From Yamadazyma tenuis (lineage: Eukaryota > Ascomycota > Pichiomycetes > Serinales > Debaryomycetaceae), in the NCBI RefSeq assembly GCF_029203305.1, contig NC_089462.1, forward strand, positions 2,046,001-2,110,000: DNA of 64,000 nucleotides, read 5' to 3'. Both the position numbers and the translations under genes were made by a program. Positions within the stretch are counted from its first letter, which is position 1. Every line of letters starts with the position of its first letter. The notes beneath the pieces were generated by a model. The model was not told the DNA's origin, searched no databases, and worked only from the letters and a program-made list of their open reading frames with translations. Below, in pieces: positions 48,771 through 58,338 of this stretch.

Positions 48771-51509
48771 TTATACGAACCCGTTTTGCAGCAACCACTG
48801 CTTGACGACTCCGAGGTCTCTTTTGTACCAGCTGTTATTAGTTTTGATGGTGTCCACCGCCTGTCTGTAACTTCTTTCAAATCCGGTGATGCCCTTGACA
48901 GCAAAGAACTCCTCAACATCTTTGTACATTTCTTCCGACTGGTAGTTGACAAATGCAAACCTAATGAACCGTTCGAGAATTGGAACGTTGGTAGCCAACT
49001 CCGCATGGATATCACCGTAGTTTTCTTTAAAGTAAGACCAGAAGCGATCTCTGGTTTTCCGGTTCAAGGTAAATGCCTCGGCCATGTAATGGCTGTCCAT
49101 CAACGGAACAATAGACGTATCTTTTAACATGCCCAACAAAGGCTCCACGTATTTCATGTTGGAGATTGAAGGCAAGGATTTGACCGCTTGTTCTCTCGAG
49201 TCCAACGAGCTGGGATCGGTGATTTCCTTGACGATTCTGTCAAAATCTTCTTGTTGTAAGTCCTCAAGTCCTGCCATAGTAGAAAAGATGAAGAACGTCA
49301 AGTTTGGGTGGATCTTCCCGGTGTTTTTCCAGGTCTCGAACGATTCTTTGGCATACTCGACAAACTCAGGGACTCCAAGCCCACCTGAAGCACTGAAAAC
49401 TGTGGTAATCAAAATGACCTTTCTAAAGTCAGTCTCACTGAGATCATGGTTCGACTTTACCTCTTGCAAAAGTTCAGCTCCAAGTTTCCTATAGACGAAT
49501 CTCAAGAAACTGTCTATGCCAGTACATACCTCTTCGTCTCCTGAGAACACCACCCGTAACTTGCCCAAAATTTCATTTAATCCAAGCCAAACACCGTAGT
49601 CGTCACCCAACTGGTCAGCATCCACAATGGACTTGATCAACGTCAACAACGTGACCGTCAGAGTCGACCCCAACCCAGATATCGCCACTGCAGCCACGTC
49701 GGAGAACAACCCTATTTTATCTCTGGGACTCAACTTATCCATATATGGCAAGATGTGTTTGTCAATGACTTCCTGAGAGTAGTTGACTCTGTAGAAGCCG
49801 GTCGAGTTCTTGTTCAACTTGAAGAACCCATCACCAGTGGGAAAGTTCCCAATCACCACTCTCTTCGACTCAAACGAATCCACCGCAATATCCTCGACAA
49901 TGGCATCATCCTCCAAGCCGCAAGAAATGTTCAAAGGAACCCACCAAACAGTGGTGTCGTCCTCTTCTTTCACATCACCAGTACTCAAAAACCTCGACTG
50001 CGTCAACACCAAATCCTTCCCATTCAACTCAACATTGATCAACGGGAACCCGATCTTGGTGACCCAGTGGTTCATCATGGAAGAAATTGGTTTACCAGAC
50101 ACCTCGCCCACCGCGTCCCACAAGTTAGCGGTGGATCCGTTGCCAAACTGGTTTTCTTGCAAGTACTTGGCCACACCCTTCAAAAACACCTCCTTGCCAA
50201 TGTAGTTTGAAAGCATGGCAATGATAGAACACCCTTTATGATAGGAGATGGCATCAAAGATCTGGTCCACATCAACGGCATCCACCACGGGCACGTGGAT
50301 TGGATGTGAGCTTCGCAACCCATCCAAAGTAAGAGACACTTGCAACGACTCATGGGTCACCATATTGAGGATGTTCCACTCGGGAAAAAGATAGTCGACG
50401 GCGATGTAGCCCACCCAAGTCGCAAACCCTTCGTTCAACCACAACTCATCCCACCATTTCATGGTCACAAGATCACCAAACCACATGTGAGCCAACTCGT
50501 GGCATACCACATAGCACACCTGTTTTTTGAACGATGCGTCCGAGGTCTCCTCGTCAAACAAAAGGGCGTTGCTCCGGTAGGTGATCAACCCCCAGTTTTC
50601 CATGGCGTTGTGGGAAAAGCTGTGGACAGTCAAAAGATCCATTTTAGGCAATGGGTACTTAACCTCAAACACCCGGGAGAAGTAGTCAATGACCTTGGGG
50701 GCGATTTCCAACGCAAACTGGGCGTTCTTGGAGTAGCCCGGTGTCGTGTAGATGCGCACCGGCAATGGCTTGTCGTCCAAGTACTTTTCCTGGGTGAAAC
50801 TTTCCACATATTCAAAGTCTCCACAGGCCCAAGCAACCAAGTAAGACGAAATTCGAGGAGTCTTTTGGAACAAGTGAGTAGCAAGCCCGTCACCGGCATC
50901 GCTCACAGTGGCCACTGGCATGTTGGACAACACTGTCCATTGTTTGGTGATGGTGACACTGACACTGTAGGTAGCTTTCAAAGCAGGCTCATCGAAACAC
51001 GGAAACGTTCTTCTGGCGTCAGGAGCCTCAAACTGCGTCGACAACATCACCTTCTTCACATCACCTTCGGTGTACTCGGAGCGGTAGAACCCTGTCATAT
51101 TGGTCTGAATAAAAGCATCGTATTTTATGGTGGCTACTATCTGGGGTATCTTAATAGGGTCGATAGTTGTGTCCAATTTGATGACGAAAAAGTCCTTTTT
51201 TGCAAACTCCGTCACCGAAACGGCCCTGATGATTGTTTCCTGAGAGCCAGGAACTTCAATCAAAACGTTTTCTGCCTTCACCACAAGGGATCTGTAGTTA
51301 AGACTCAACTCGTCGGTTGCGTCCTTGACGTCCAAAACAATTTTCACGGTCCCGCTGAAGGTATTGGCTTCGGTGTCGATGTCATACACCGCCACATCGT
51401 AATGAGTAGGCACAAAGGCGCTGGGCAACGCATCATAGTATGGTTTTGGAGAAGACATTGGTGGTGAGAAAAATGCTGCGTTTTTCAGCTTCAATAGCGC
51501 GAGACGCAT
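48771..51509 (-). CDS. APE2: M1-family zinc aminopeptidase, Ape2/Aap1 type
   Basis: This 912-residue metallo-aminopeptidase carries the zinc motif HELAH-x18-E, here CHELAHMWFGDLV followed by LWLNEGFATW. The exopeptidase motif that is GAMEN in most M1 enzymes reads SHNAMENWG here, so its Gly is Asn, while the N-terminus-binding Glu remains. The C-terminal ERAP1-like helical domain is complete. The family trims N-terminal residues from peptides in cytosol, periplasm or mitochondria. The first ATG (read from 51509, MRLALLKLKNAAFF) adds a 17-residue basic/hydrophobic leader. A second ATG at 51458 (MSSPKPYYDALP) starts at the mature domain. Two start sites could give two locations, as reported for other yeast Ape2 proteins. 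Confidence 0.92.
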   Translation of the reverse strand: MRLALLKLKNAAFFSPPMSSPKPYYDALPSAFVPTHYDVAVYDIDTEANTFSGTVKIVLDVKDATDELSLNYRSLVVKAENVLIEVPGSQETIIRAVSVTEFAKKDFFVIKLDTTIDPIKIPQIVATIKYDAFIQTNMTGFYRSEYTEGDVKKVMLSTQFEAPDARRTFPCFDEPALKATYSVSVTITKQWTVLSNMPVATVSDAGDGLATHLFQKTPRISSYLVAWACGDFEYVESFTQEKYLDDKPLPVRIYTTPGYSKNAQFALEIAPKVIDYFSRVFEVKYPLPKMDLLTVHSFSHNAMENWGLITYRSNALLFDEETSDASFKKQVCYVVCHELAHMWFGDLVTMKWWDELWLNEGFATWVGYIAVDYLFPEWNILNMVTHESLQVSLTLDGLRSSHPIHVPVVDAVDVDQIFDAISYHKGCSIIAMLSNYIGKEVFLKGVAKYLQENQFGNGSTANLWDAVGEVSGKPISSMMNHWVTKIGFPLINVELNGKDLVLTQSRFLSTGDVKEEDDTTVWWVPLNISCGLEDDAIVEDIAVDSFESKRVVIGNFPTGDGFFKLNKNSTGFYRVNYSQEVIDKHILPYMDKLSPRDKIGLFSDVAAVAISGLGSTLTVTLLTLIKSIVDADQLGDDYGVWLGLNEILGKLRVVFSGDEEVCTGIDSFLRFVYRKLGAELLQEVKSNHDLSETDFRKVILITTVFSASGGLGVPEFVEYAKESFETWKNTGKIHPNLTFFIFSTMAGLEDLQQEDFDRIVKEITDPSSLDSREQAVKSLPSISNMKYVEPLLGMLKDTSIVPLMDSHYMAEAFTLNRKTRDRFWSYFKENYGDIHAELATNVPILERFIRFAFVNYQSEEMYKDVEEFFAVKGITGFERSYRQAVDTIKTNNSWYKRDLGVVKQWLLQNGFV

Positions 51510-51974
51510 GAGCACCCAATGAAGAGATATTTACGCCAGTGGCGGGACGAAGCACACCGTGCCGTGTAAAGTTAGTTGGTGCCAGCTGCGGGCATGGCGT
51601 GGTGGTGAGTTTATGTGTGGCAAACCTAGCTATAGGCTTCCATTTCCGGTAGGGCTGCGAAACATCAGACGGAGAAGAGATGTTTGTAAAACGGCAAAAC
51701 GGTGAAAAACGGCGCAAACACATAAATGGCACAAATGGCAAGTGGTGTTTGTCGTAGCTTTTATGTTTTTCACAATATTTGATGCGACACAAGATAGAAG
51801 TACATGTGCAAGTCAGTGAGTACAGGTGCAAATAACACCTACTCTGGTGAACCAATACCGCCACCAGGCATCAGCTTAACACCTAGCAAGTAGTGGATGT
51901 AGATCACGTGACCAGAATTTGACAGCTCTGAGTTAATTATAAGATTTGTGCGAGCAAAAAGTCATATCATATTA
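51510..51974. other. 465-bp divergent promoter region, APE2 / PTM1-like
   Basis: No gene is seen. It contains a palindromic E-box, TCACGTGA-type (CACGTG at 51905-51910), 65-70 bp before the PTM1-like ATG, a possible Cbf1 or other bHLH site. Confidence 0.6.
51905..51910. promoter_or_regulatory. E-box CACGTG
   Basis: CACGTG lies in the context GATCACGTGACC, within RTCACGTGAY-like flanks, 64 bp before the ATG of the PTM1-like gene. Binding is not shown. Confidence 0.4.
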
Positions 51975-53456
51975 ATGAAAGGGACTTTTATTATTTCAGT
52001 ATTGGCAGTGTTGCACATGGCCATTGCCACTGCTAGCAGTGATGCGTTTGGTAACATCCGCCTCACGCCTAGGCTTAGAGCTGCGTGTGTGCCGGTCAAG
52101 GCCAATGGCAAAAATGCTTTTGTGGAGGTGCTCTCCAAGGGGTTGGAATCAGACATCAATGTTCCTACACTTATTTTCCACATCAAGGATCTCGAGAACT
52201 TCCTGAGCCTTCCTCTTCCAGACACGATTGCAGCTGCCCCCGCCGGAAGCGTGGCACTGGACGGGAAGTTTGATGTATCTGGTTCTGTTGGAGAAGATAA
52301 GTATCTCAATTCCTATTTGGTTGGAGACTCCAAGGACGAGCATTTCAAGCTCCACTTTGATGTGACAGACTCAGGATTGTACTGTGTATATGTCGATCCG
52401 GCTGCCGACGTTGTGTCATACGATTTACCCATCATTGTCCGGAATTCCTACGGATACTTGAATTTCTACGAGTACATTGAAGTCTCTGAAAGCCGGTGGG
52501 GGTTGTTACTTTACATTGCTGTGACGGCATGGTTGCTTAGAGACTTGATCAGAAGCGTGGGCAAGGACTTTCTGAACTTGAACAACATTTCTGTGGTTTC
52601 AAAGTCGGCAGTTTTCTTAATCTTAATGCCGTATATTGGGATTATGATCATGACCCTAGCCTCTGACTTTATCCTCAACTGTGTGGCCGAGAAGGGTTTC
52701 CTCAGTGTGTTCTTTCGGCTGGGGATTTCCATCTTTTCTTCCCTTTATCAAGTTTGTATTCTGATTATGCTTTTATTGTTCTGCATGGGGTATGGGGTGG
52801 TGTTTTACCACCGGCAAACAAAGTCGTACAGACAACTTCCTGCTCCAAAGATGAGAATGGCCAAGATCTTGGGTGGTATACAATTGGCGTTGGTTTGTGT
52901 CAACGGCATGTTTATGGTGTTTGCGTCGAACCCGAGCCTGGACTTGGCTGCAGGCCTGGCTAATTCTTTTCCCGTCGTGGAAGGTGCTTTAGTGCTTTTC
53001 CAATTTATCTTGTATACCACAAGTATTATCCAGGGTGTCAAGACTTTAAGAAATATCAAGGAATTCCCTCCTTATGGTTCCAGTGTCGAGGACTACGGTG
53101 AAAAGAATGAAGGTATCAGAGTGGCATTCAAAAGATCTCTTTGCTTAATTTTCTTAGTGCCAATGTTGTTTGGTGTTGGTGCTGGCATCATTGCGGGCGT
53201 TTCCGGTGGAGCCAATTTCATTCAAGACTTTGGTCCAAACGTCGATCCTGCGTTGGTTTCATACTTGACGCTCGATATGTTGATCAAAGATAGTACTTTC
53301 TTATATTTCCAGACGTGGAACATGATTGTCACTACCTTAGTAGTGATTATCGGGGTGTTCTTCATCTGGATCAAGGGCAACCAGGGGTTGGTAGTTGATG
53401 ACAAGGAGTATTTTGAGGCTCCAGCGTACGGTGACTCCGACCCCGAAAGTGTATAG
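51975..53456 (+). CDS. Seven-TM Golgi protein of the PTM1/GOST (lung 7-TM) type
   Basis: This 493-residue protein has a signal peptide (about 1-20, FIISVLAVLHMAIATAS). A lumenal, probably beta-rich domain (about 21-165) follows. Seven membrane spans start at WGLLLYIAVTAWLLRDLI. The loop LLFCMGYGVVFYHRQTKSYRQL resembles the LGYG motif of lung seven-transmembrane (GOST) proteins such as yeast Ptm1 and YHL017W. Those are Golgi/endosome proteins of ill-defined role. The acidic cytosolic tail (DDKEYFEAPAYGDSDPESV) might carry sorting signals. The start is the ATG at 51975; codons upstream open with GTG. A decayed partial copy lies directly downstream. The family call rests on topology and a few motifs. 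Confidence 0.68.
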   Translation: MKGTFIISVLAVLHMAIATASSDAFGNIRLTPRLRAACVPVKANGKNAFVEVLSKGLESDINVPTLIFHIKDLENFLSLPLPDTIAAAPAGSVALDGKFDVSGSVGEDKYLNSYLVGDSKDEHFKLHFDVTDSGLYCVYVDPAADVVSYDLPIIVRNSYGYLNFYEYIEVSESRWGLLLYIAVTAWLLRDLIRSVGKDFLNLNNISVVSKSAVFLILMPYIGIMIMTLASDFILNCVAEKGFLSVFFRLGISIFSSLYQVCILIMLLLFCMGYGVVFYHRQTKSYRQLPAPKMRMAKILGGIQLALVCVNGMFMVFASNPSLDLAAGLANSFPVVEGALVLFQFILYTTSIIQGVKTLRNIKEFPPYGSSVEDYGEKNEGIRVAFKRSLCLIFLVPMLFGVGAGIIAGVSGGANFIQDFGPNVDPALVSYLTLDMLIKDSTFLYFQTWNMIVTTLVVIIGVFFIWIKGNQGLVVDDKEYFEAPAYGDSDPESV

Positions 53457-53549
53457 GTGTTCTGGAAACTAAATAGTTATCGATCAGATATTTTTTGCAA
53501 CTTGTGGGGGAGTAATTGAGTACGCATTTTTTGTTTTAGACCTGCCACA

Positions 53550-53963
53550 ATGAAGGGAGTCTATTGTAATCATTTTATTCTTGGCATTGTTGTCAAAGGC
53601 TTTTGCGTTTGGGCCTGATAAAACACCTAGCTTAGCCAACCTTACTCAACAAAAGAGAGGAAAAATGTTTGCATGTCGAACTCAGTGGCTTGAAAACGTT
53701 TGTGGGGTTAAACATAGGGAGCTTGAACAGTGAACTCCAAAACGACATAAAGGTGCCTACCCTAATTTGCCGAGAACATGTAATATCTTATGAGGAAGTA
53801 CCTTATGCAAGTCGGCTTCGGAAACATGCACCGGGTAGTCTCAGCCATAACAGTAAATTCAATTTAACAAAAAATTATTACATGAGGAGTAACGAGAATT
53901 GGCATGCTCTTGCTCTGGATTAAGGGACAACATCTGTTGGCAGTTGACGAAAAGAACTTATGA
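53550..53963 (+). pseudogene. Decayed, internally deleted duplicate of the PTM1-like gene
   Basis: The remnant keeps the start MKG and, after one frameshift, a hydrophobic signal (IVIILFLALLSKAFAFG). After another frameshift comes LNSELQNDIKVPTLI, against KGLESDINVPTLI in the intact gene. APGSLSHNSKFNL follows, against APAGSVALDGKFDV. After a last frame change, LLLWIKGQHLLAVDEKNL corresponds to FFIWIKGNQGLVVDDKEY near the intact C-terminus. All seven spans but part of the last are missing, so more than 300 codons were deleted. It lies 93 bp after the intact gene in the same direction, consistent with a tandem duplication followed by decay. Similarity of the kept parts is only moderate, so the duplication is not recent. 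Confidence 0.85.
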
Positions 53964-54034
53964 TTATTGATTCCAGCATTATATAGTTCTACTATTAATA
54001 TACCTATTTTTGCAGCAATAACTAACGTCTGTTT

Positions 54035-54559
54035 CTAGTTCCGACGATTGAACTTCTTAAACTTAGTGTTCTTCTTCTTCTTAAACAGCCGCTCTGCAAG
54101 ACCACTGTTGAAGCTCTTATCAACCAAACCTATTTCCTTCGCCAACGTGGTACCCGGCTCAACCCCAAACTTCTCAATTCGGGCCAAGTCCTTTCTGGAG
54201 GCTTCAGCAGAAGCTTCATCTCCGAACTTTTCAGCTCTCTTTATCTTCTTTGTTAATAAGTCCACTGCGAGCAGCTTTCTTTCTTCTGGTGTCAAGACCT
54301 TTGGCTTCTCTACCACTGCCTCAGTCGCGGCTGGGGCCAGTACAGCAGTCTCTCCCTCTGCCACGGGACTTGGGTCTTTGGGTTTAGGTTCCGCTGGAGT
54401 GGCCTCTATTTCAGGCTGAGGCTCGGCAGGAGCCTCAGCCACTCCATCACTTTCAGATAATCTGGCAATCAAATCAGCCTTCTTCCCGTCAAGAGGCAAG
54501 CCTCTAGCTTTCAAAAGTTCCTTCAACTGAGGAACGGTGTTGGCAATATAGTCAGACAT
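54035..54559 (-). CDS. THO1: SAP-domain nucleic-acid-binding protein Tho1
   Basis: This 174-residue protein has an N-terminal SAP domain (about 1-36, TVPQLKELLKARGLPLDGKKADLIARLSE). A low-complexity Ala/Glu/Pro linker follows. The conserved C-terminal part (about 95-174) includes LTPEERKLLAVDLLTKKIKRAEKFG and a very basic end, FKKKKNTKFKKFNRRN. The order matches yeast Tho1 (human SARNP/CIP29), which binds RNA co-transcriptionally in mRNP assembly and export. The ATG at 54559 gives MSDYIANTVPQL; ten codons upstream open with TTG only. Confidence 0.9.
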   Translation of the reverse strand: MSDYIANTVPQLKELLKARGLPLDGKKADLIARLSESDGVAEAPAEPQPEIEATPAEPKPKDPSPVAEGETAVLAPAATEAVVEKPKVLTPEERKLLAVDLLTKKIKRAEKFGDEASAEASRKDLARIEKFGVEPGTTLAKEIGLVDKSFNSGLAERLFKKKKNTKFKKFNRRN

Positions 54560-54634
54560 TGTGTGTTTAGGGCGATATATTGAAAACAATCAACAGTTTA
54601 ATTCTCAACGACGCGAACAATTGACTGGGATTTT

Positions 54635-55365
54635 TCACCTATAAAGTTTGACATCCAAAACAATTAACAATGATATCATGACGGCAGCGGTCGCCACCAT
54701 GCATAGAATTACAAGCCGGGTCGTAGGAAACCTATTTTGGATTAAAAGCGTCTGGATGTGAAAGAACCGGAAGGCTCCTGCCAAAAGGGAGAATAGCCCC
54801 AAACACATGCACATGATCTCTATCACCACTCCGAACCGATTCAATTGTGCCACTTGCGCCTTGAAGCTTTCATCAAGATCATACTGTTCGCCGTTGGCAG
54901 TAACTGAGTCGGCGGCTCTGGTGATGAAGATAAATTGGGAAAAGGTGATTGCAAGGGTGACGAAAATAGCTCCTGTTCTGAGCCACGCGAGGAACGTCCG
55001 CTCGTTGGCCATCTGCTCTGTTAGTATACTAGTTACGTGTTTGATGGTACTGATGTGGTGGATCAAGAAGTACACATTTGGTGATCAATGATACATACGT
55101 GATCTCGGGCCACAGACCCCTGATTCGCAAGCACCACCGACGTGAGGTACACAAAGGGCCGGATCCACTGCGACTGGGGAGAACCTGGCGCCGGGGTACT
55201 TGTGTGGTGGGCATTATCTATGGTGTCGTTGGAGCTAATGGACACGATTGACTCGAGTTCAGAAGGGCGCGGCGATAGTGCTATGCCATGCAATTCGAAC
55301 GTGTTGTATGTATCTGTGGCCTGGGATTCGGACGGCACTCTGGACCTGGTACGACGAAGTGGCAT
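54635..55365 (-). CDS. Spliced DUF202 (VTC1-like) membrane protein
   Basis: The gene has two exons. Exon 1 (55365 down to 55099) encodes a hydrophilic Ser/Thr-rich N-terminus and ends SVARDH. The intron is 55098 down to 55013 (86 nt), with 5' site GTATGT, branch TACTAAC and 3' site CAG only 7 nt later. Exon 2 (55012-54635) starts MANERTFLAWLRTG. Joined, ARDH-MANERTFLAWLRT restores the DUF202 signature (RDHLANERTFLAWLRT). The product is 214 residues with three membrane spans (about 100-120, 150-170, 187-207). Other proteins with this domain include Vtc1, but single-domain fungal DUF202 proteins have no assigned function. An alternative ATG at 55422 would add 19 residues. Confidence 0.82.
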
Positions 55366-55457
55366 TTCTAAGTATAAAATGTGTTTTACAGATAAGAGCA
55401 AAAAGCTGCGAAGTTGATCCATGCGCAGCCTGCGGGAACACAAACAGGGTTACAGTA

Positions 55458-55660
55458 CAATTGAATAGAGCTTAACTTGTCACCGTTATAAACATTTGTT
55501 CTTGGTATTTATTTATTAGTATACAATTGAATAGAGCTCATGCCAACTCATCCTTTGTCCTAACAGTGACGTTCTTTATATATTAGTACAATTGAATAGA
55601 GCTCATGTCAACTCACCCTTTGTGCTAACAGCTCTTTATTTATTAGTACAATTGGAGTGC
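55458..55660. repeat. ~65-bp tandem repeats between MCM7 and the DUF202 gene
   Basis: CAATTGAATAGAGCT-type blocks begin at 55458, 55524, 55589 and 55649 (spacing 66, 65 and 60 bp). The middle two copies share most of their length (CATG(C/T)CAACTCA(T/C)CCTTTGT.CTAACAG). The last copy runs into the MCM7 stop codon. Confidence 0.87.
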
Positions 55661-58060
55661 TCAATACTGCATGTCTTCAGGTTCGACATCATCCCCGTCG
55701 TCAATGAACATGATTTTGTCTTCGTCGTCGATCAACTGCCAAACGTTGATACTTTGGTATTCGTAGATACAATCCATAAATTGCTCAATGGTATAACCCT
55801 TGGCAATGATTCGTTGCCGCAACTCGTCCACCTTCAAGGTCTTGGAGAATTGAGATCCATCTCCCATGGCAATGGATCTGACGATTTGATAGATTTTGGT
55901 AGTGGCACTGTCGTCCTCTCTCAACTTTTGATCATCGGTGAACAACGAAGCCTTCAGAATTTCAATCAACCGTAAGGCTTCATCCACATCCTCGTTGGTA
56001 ACAATATTATCGAATCTAATTCTGGCCAATGCCTGCGATAATCTCAAAATACCCAACAAGGTTCTGGGGGTGATGTGTTGAAACTTTTTGATGGATCCTT
56101 CATTTCTCCGAGACTCTTTTCTCAAGTTGATGTAGGCTTGTACCACGTAGTCACCCACCTCTCTGGGAACAACCGGTCTATAGGTACGGGCAATCGAGAT
56201 GTACTGTCTTATGGTGGCTGGGTCCAATGGTTCGAAGTCGATATCTGGTTGTTTGTTATGCATGTGAACATAGGCGACGTGGGCTGCCAACTTCTCATCC
56301 GATTCTCTCGAAGGTTGGTCCAACATAAGGAACATGATATCAAATCTCGACAACAACGCCGCCGGTAAGTTGATGTTTTCGTGGGGGGACAACCGGGGGT
56401 TATATCTTCCATATAAGGGATTGGCAGCTGCCAAAATCGAGGTTCTGGCATTCAAGGTGGTGTTGATACCGGCCTTGGAAATAGAAATCGTTTGCTGTTC
56501 CATGACTTCGTGAATGGCAGTTCTGTCACTCTCGTCCATTTTATCAAATTCATCGATACAGCAGATCCCGTTGTCGGCCAAAACCAACGCTCCTCCTTCC
56601 AAAACCATTTCATCGGTGACAGGATCCCTCATCACCGCTGCCGTCAAACCGACACCTGATGAACCTCTACCAGTGGTGTAGATGGATCTGGGGGCAATCT
56701 TGCCAATGGCCTTCAATAATTGGGATTTGGCCACCCCTGGATCACCCATGAGACAAACGTTTATGTCACCTCTGATCTTCAACCCGTCTCCAATTTCTTT
56801 GGAAACCCCTCCACATAACAACAACAACAAGATCTTCTTCACGTCCAAATGGCCGTATATTTCGGGAGCAATGGACTTGGCCAACCGATTATAGATACCT
56901 CCTTGCTGAAACAAGTCTTGGATTTTCGCTTCAATGGCTGGAGTGATTTCCAAGCTTTCGTACTGTTTTTTATGTTGGTAGACGTGTTGGGCTTCCAAGT
57001 ACGTTTCGGTCAATAACCCGGCTCTCAAGGCCTTGAATCCAGTGTATGGAGATGGTAAGAAGATTCCCGAAATATCAGCAACGTCTCCTGGGTTTAAGCA
57101 CCGGACCAAGTCACCATTTACGTGGATTGTCAACGACCTGGGAATATGTCCCACAGGAACCTGGTTGGTCGACTCTTGGATCTTGACTTCTTGGAACGAT
57201 GAAAACTTGGAGGCCCTAGTGGACATGAACAACTGTCCTTTGACGTTATCATTCTTACAAACAGCAGAATTACAGTCACTCAAAGGGGTGAAAACCTTGG
57301 AATTGACTTCTTGGAACACCTCATATCCACATTTGTCGCAAGTGTACGCGTTGACAATCACCGAAGGCTTCACGTCGGAGACTCTGGTGACAATACCTCT
57401 CACTGTGATGTACTTACCGATGTGCTCTCCTTTGATTTCTCTCACCGACATCGGCTTGTTTTGAGTAATGAGAGGCTTGAAGTACAAGAAGTACCGTCTG
57501 GTCAACTTAGGCGGGAACAAGTTTTCTGCCTCTTCCTGTGGCTGTTGATTTTCTCCCACCTGGTCGTTGAACCCGGTTCTCAAGTTGTTTACCTCATCGG
57601 CAGTTTCTTGTAAAACCCTCTGATTCTTCAATTGCCGTTGGTGGATGATCACATCCAACACGTCATCGGTGGCAGATATGTCCTTGGTGGGATTGGGCAT
57701 GATTTCGTCTATTATACTGGAAAACAACTCCACGTATCGGTAAGTGTTTTCAAGGATGTTATCTGTCAACTTCAGCCTGGAAGTAACTTGACTGGGAATC
57801 TGGCCATCGAAGCCGTTATTGGCCTCATACGCCTTTAAGTCGTTCAAATCGATGTAAATAGTGGACACTTCTCTGTTGGAAACCTGTTGGAGAAGATTCA
57901 TGTATTTTGGCCCATAAATTAGTTCGTTATCGGTATCCATCGATACATCTTCTATACTCGACTTGAAAGATTGTAAGAATTCCTTCAAGGACTTCTTGAT
58001 TTCAGTATAGTTAATGTCCAACTGAATGGATGGCAACACGGTGGAAGTGGTTGTGGACAT
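55661..58060 (-). CDS. MCM7: Replicative helicase subunit Mcm7 (Cdc47)
   Basis: This 799-residue AAA+ protein has an N-terminal OB/zinc domain. The C4 finger at about 238-265 is CDKC...CNSAVC. Walker A is [11 protein letters not shown] (about 437), Walker [10 protein letters not shown] (about 500) and the arginine finger SRFD (about 570). The sensor and ISILAAANP motifs are also seen. The N-terminus ([16 protein letters not shown]) and the winged-helix C-terminus fit Mcm7 rather than other MCMs. It forms the Mcm2-7 ring that unwinds DNA at forks. The ATG read from 58060 is supported by the family-like start. The 3' side carries the 65-bp repeat array. Confidence 0.96.
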   Translation of the reverse strand: MSTTTSTVLPSIQLDINYTEIKKSLKEFLQSFKSSIEDVSMDTDNELIYGPKYMNLLQQVSNREVSTIYIDLNDLKAYEANNGFDGQIPSQVTSRLKLTDNILENTYRYVELFSSIIDEIMPNPTKDISATDDVLDVIIHQRQLKNQRVLQETADEVNNLRTGFNDQVGENQQPQEEAENLFPPKLTRRYFLYFKPLITQNKPMSVREIKGEHIGKYITVRGIVTRVSDVKPSVIVNAYTCDKCGYEVFQEVNSKVFTPLSDCNSAVCKNDNVKGQLFMSTRASKFSSFQEVKIQESTNQVPVGHIPRSLTIHVNGDLVRCLNPGDVADISGIFLPSPYTGFKALRAGLLTETYLEAQHVYQHKKQYESLEITPAIEAKIQDLFQQGGIYNRLAKSIAPEIYGHLDVKKILLLLLCGGVSKEIGDGLKIRGDINVCLMGDPGVAKSQLLKAIGKIAPRSIYTTGRGSSGVGLTAAVMRDPVTDEMVLEGGALVLADNGICCIDEFDKMDESDRTAIHEVMEQQTISISKAGINTTLNARTSILAAANPLYGRYNPRLSPHENINLPAALLSRFDIMFLMLDQPSRESDEKLAAHVAYVHMHNKQPDIDFEPLDPATIRQYISIARTYRPVVPREVGDYVVQAYINLRKESRRNEGSIKKFQHITPRTLLGILRLSQALARIRFDNIVTNEDVDEALRLIEILKASLFTDDQKLREDDSATTKIYQIVRSIAMGDGSQFSKTLKVDELRQRIIAKGYTIEQFMDCIYEYQSINVWQLIDDEDKIMFIDDGDDVEPEDMQY

Positions 58061-58338
58061 GGTTTAAGCGGTGCAAACGTGTAGTTGGAATTTCAAAAAC
58101 TTTTTCTGGTGCTTTTTCACAACGGGAATGTACGCGTCTCTCAAATTTTCACGTATCCTATTTACCCGTTTTGGGAAGGCAGGCGTAAATCAGTACATTA
58201 AATGGTTTGTAACAATAGGCTTCTATAAAGGGAATTAAAACATGGAATAAATCTAAACAAGATCATAAACAATTGGTGGAAGGTGTAACACAAGAACTAA
58301 AGAGTCATTAAAAAGATTCCTAAAAGGTATCTTTGGGT

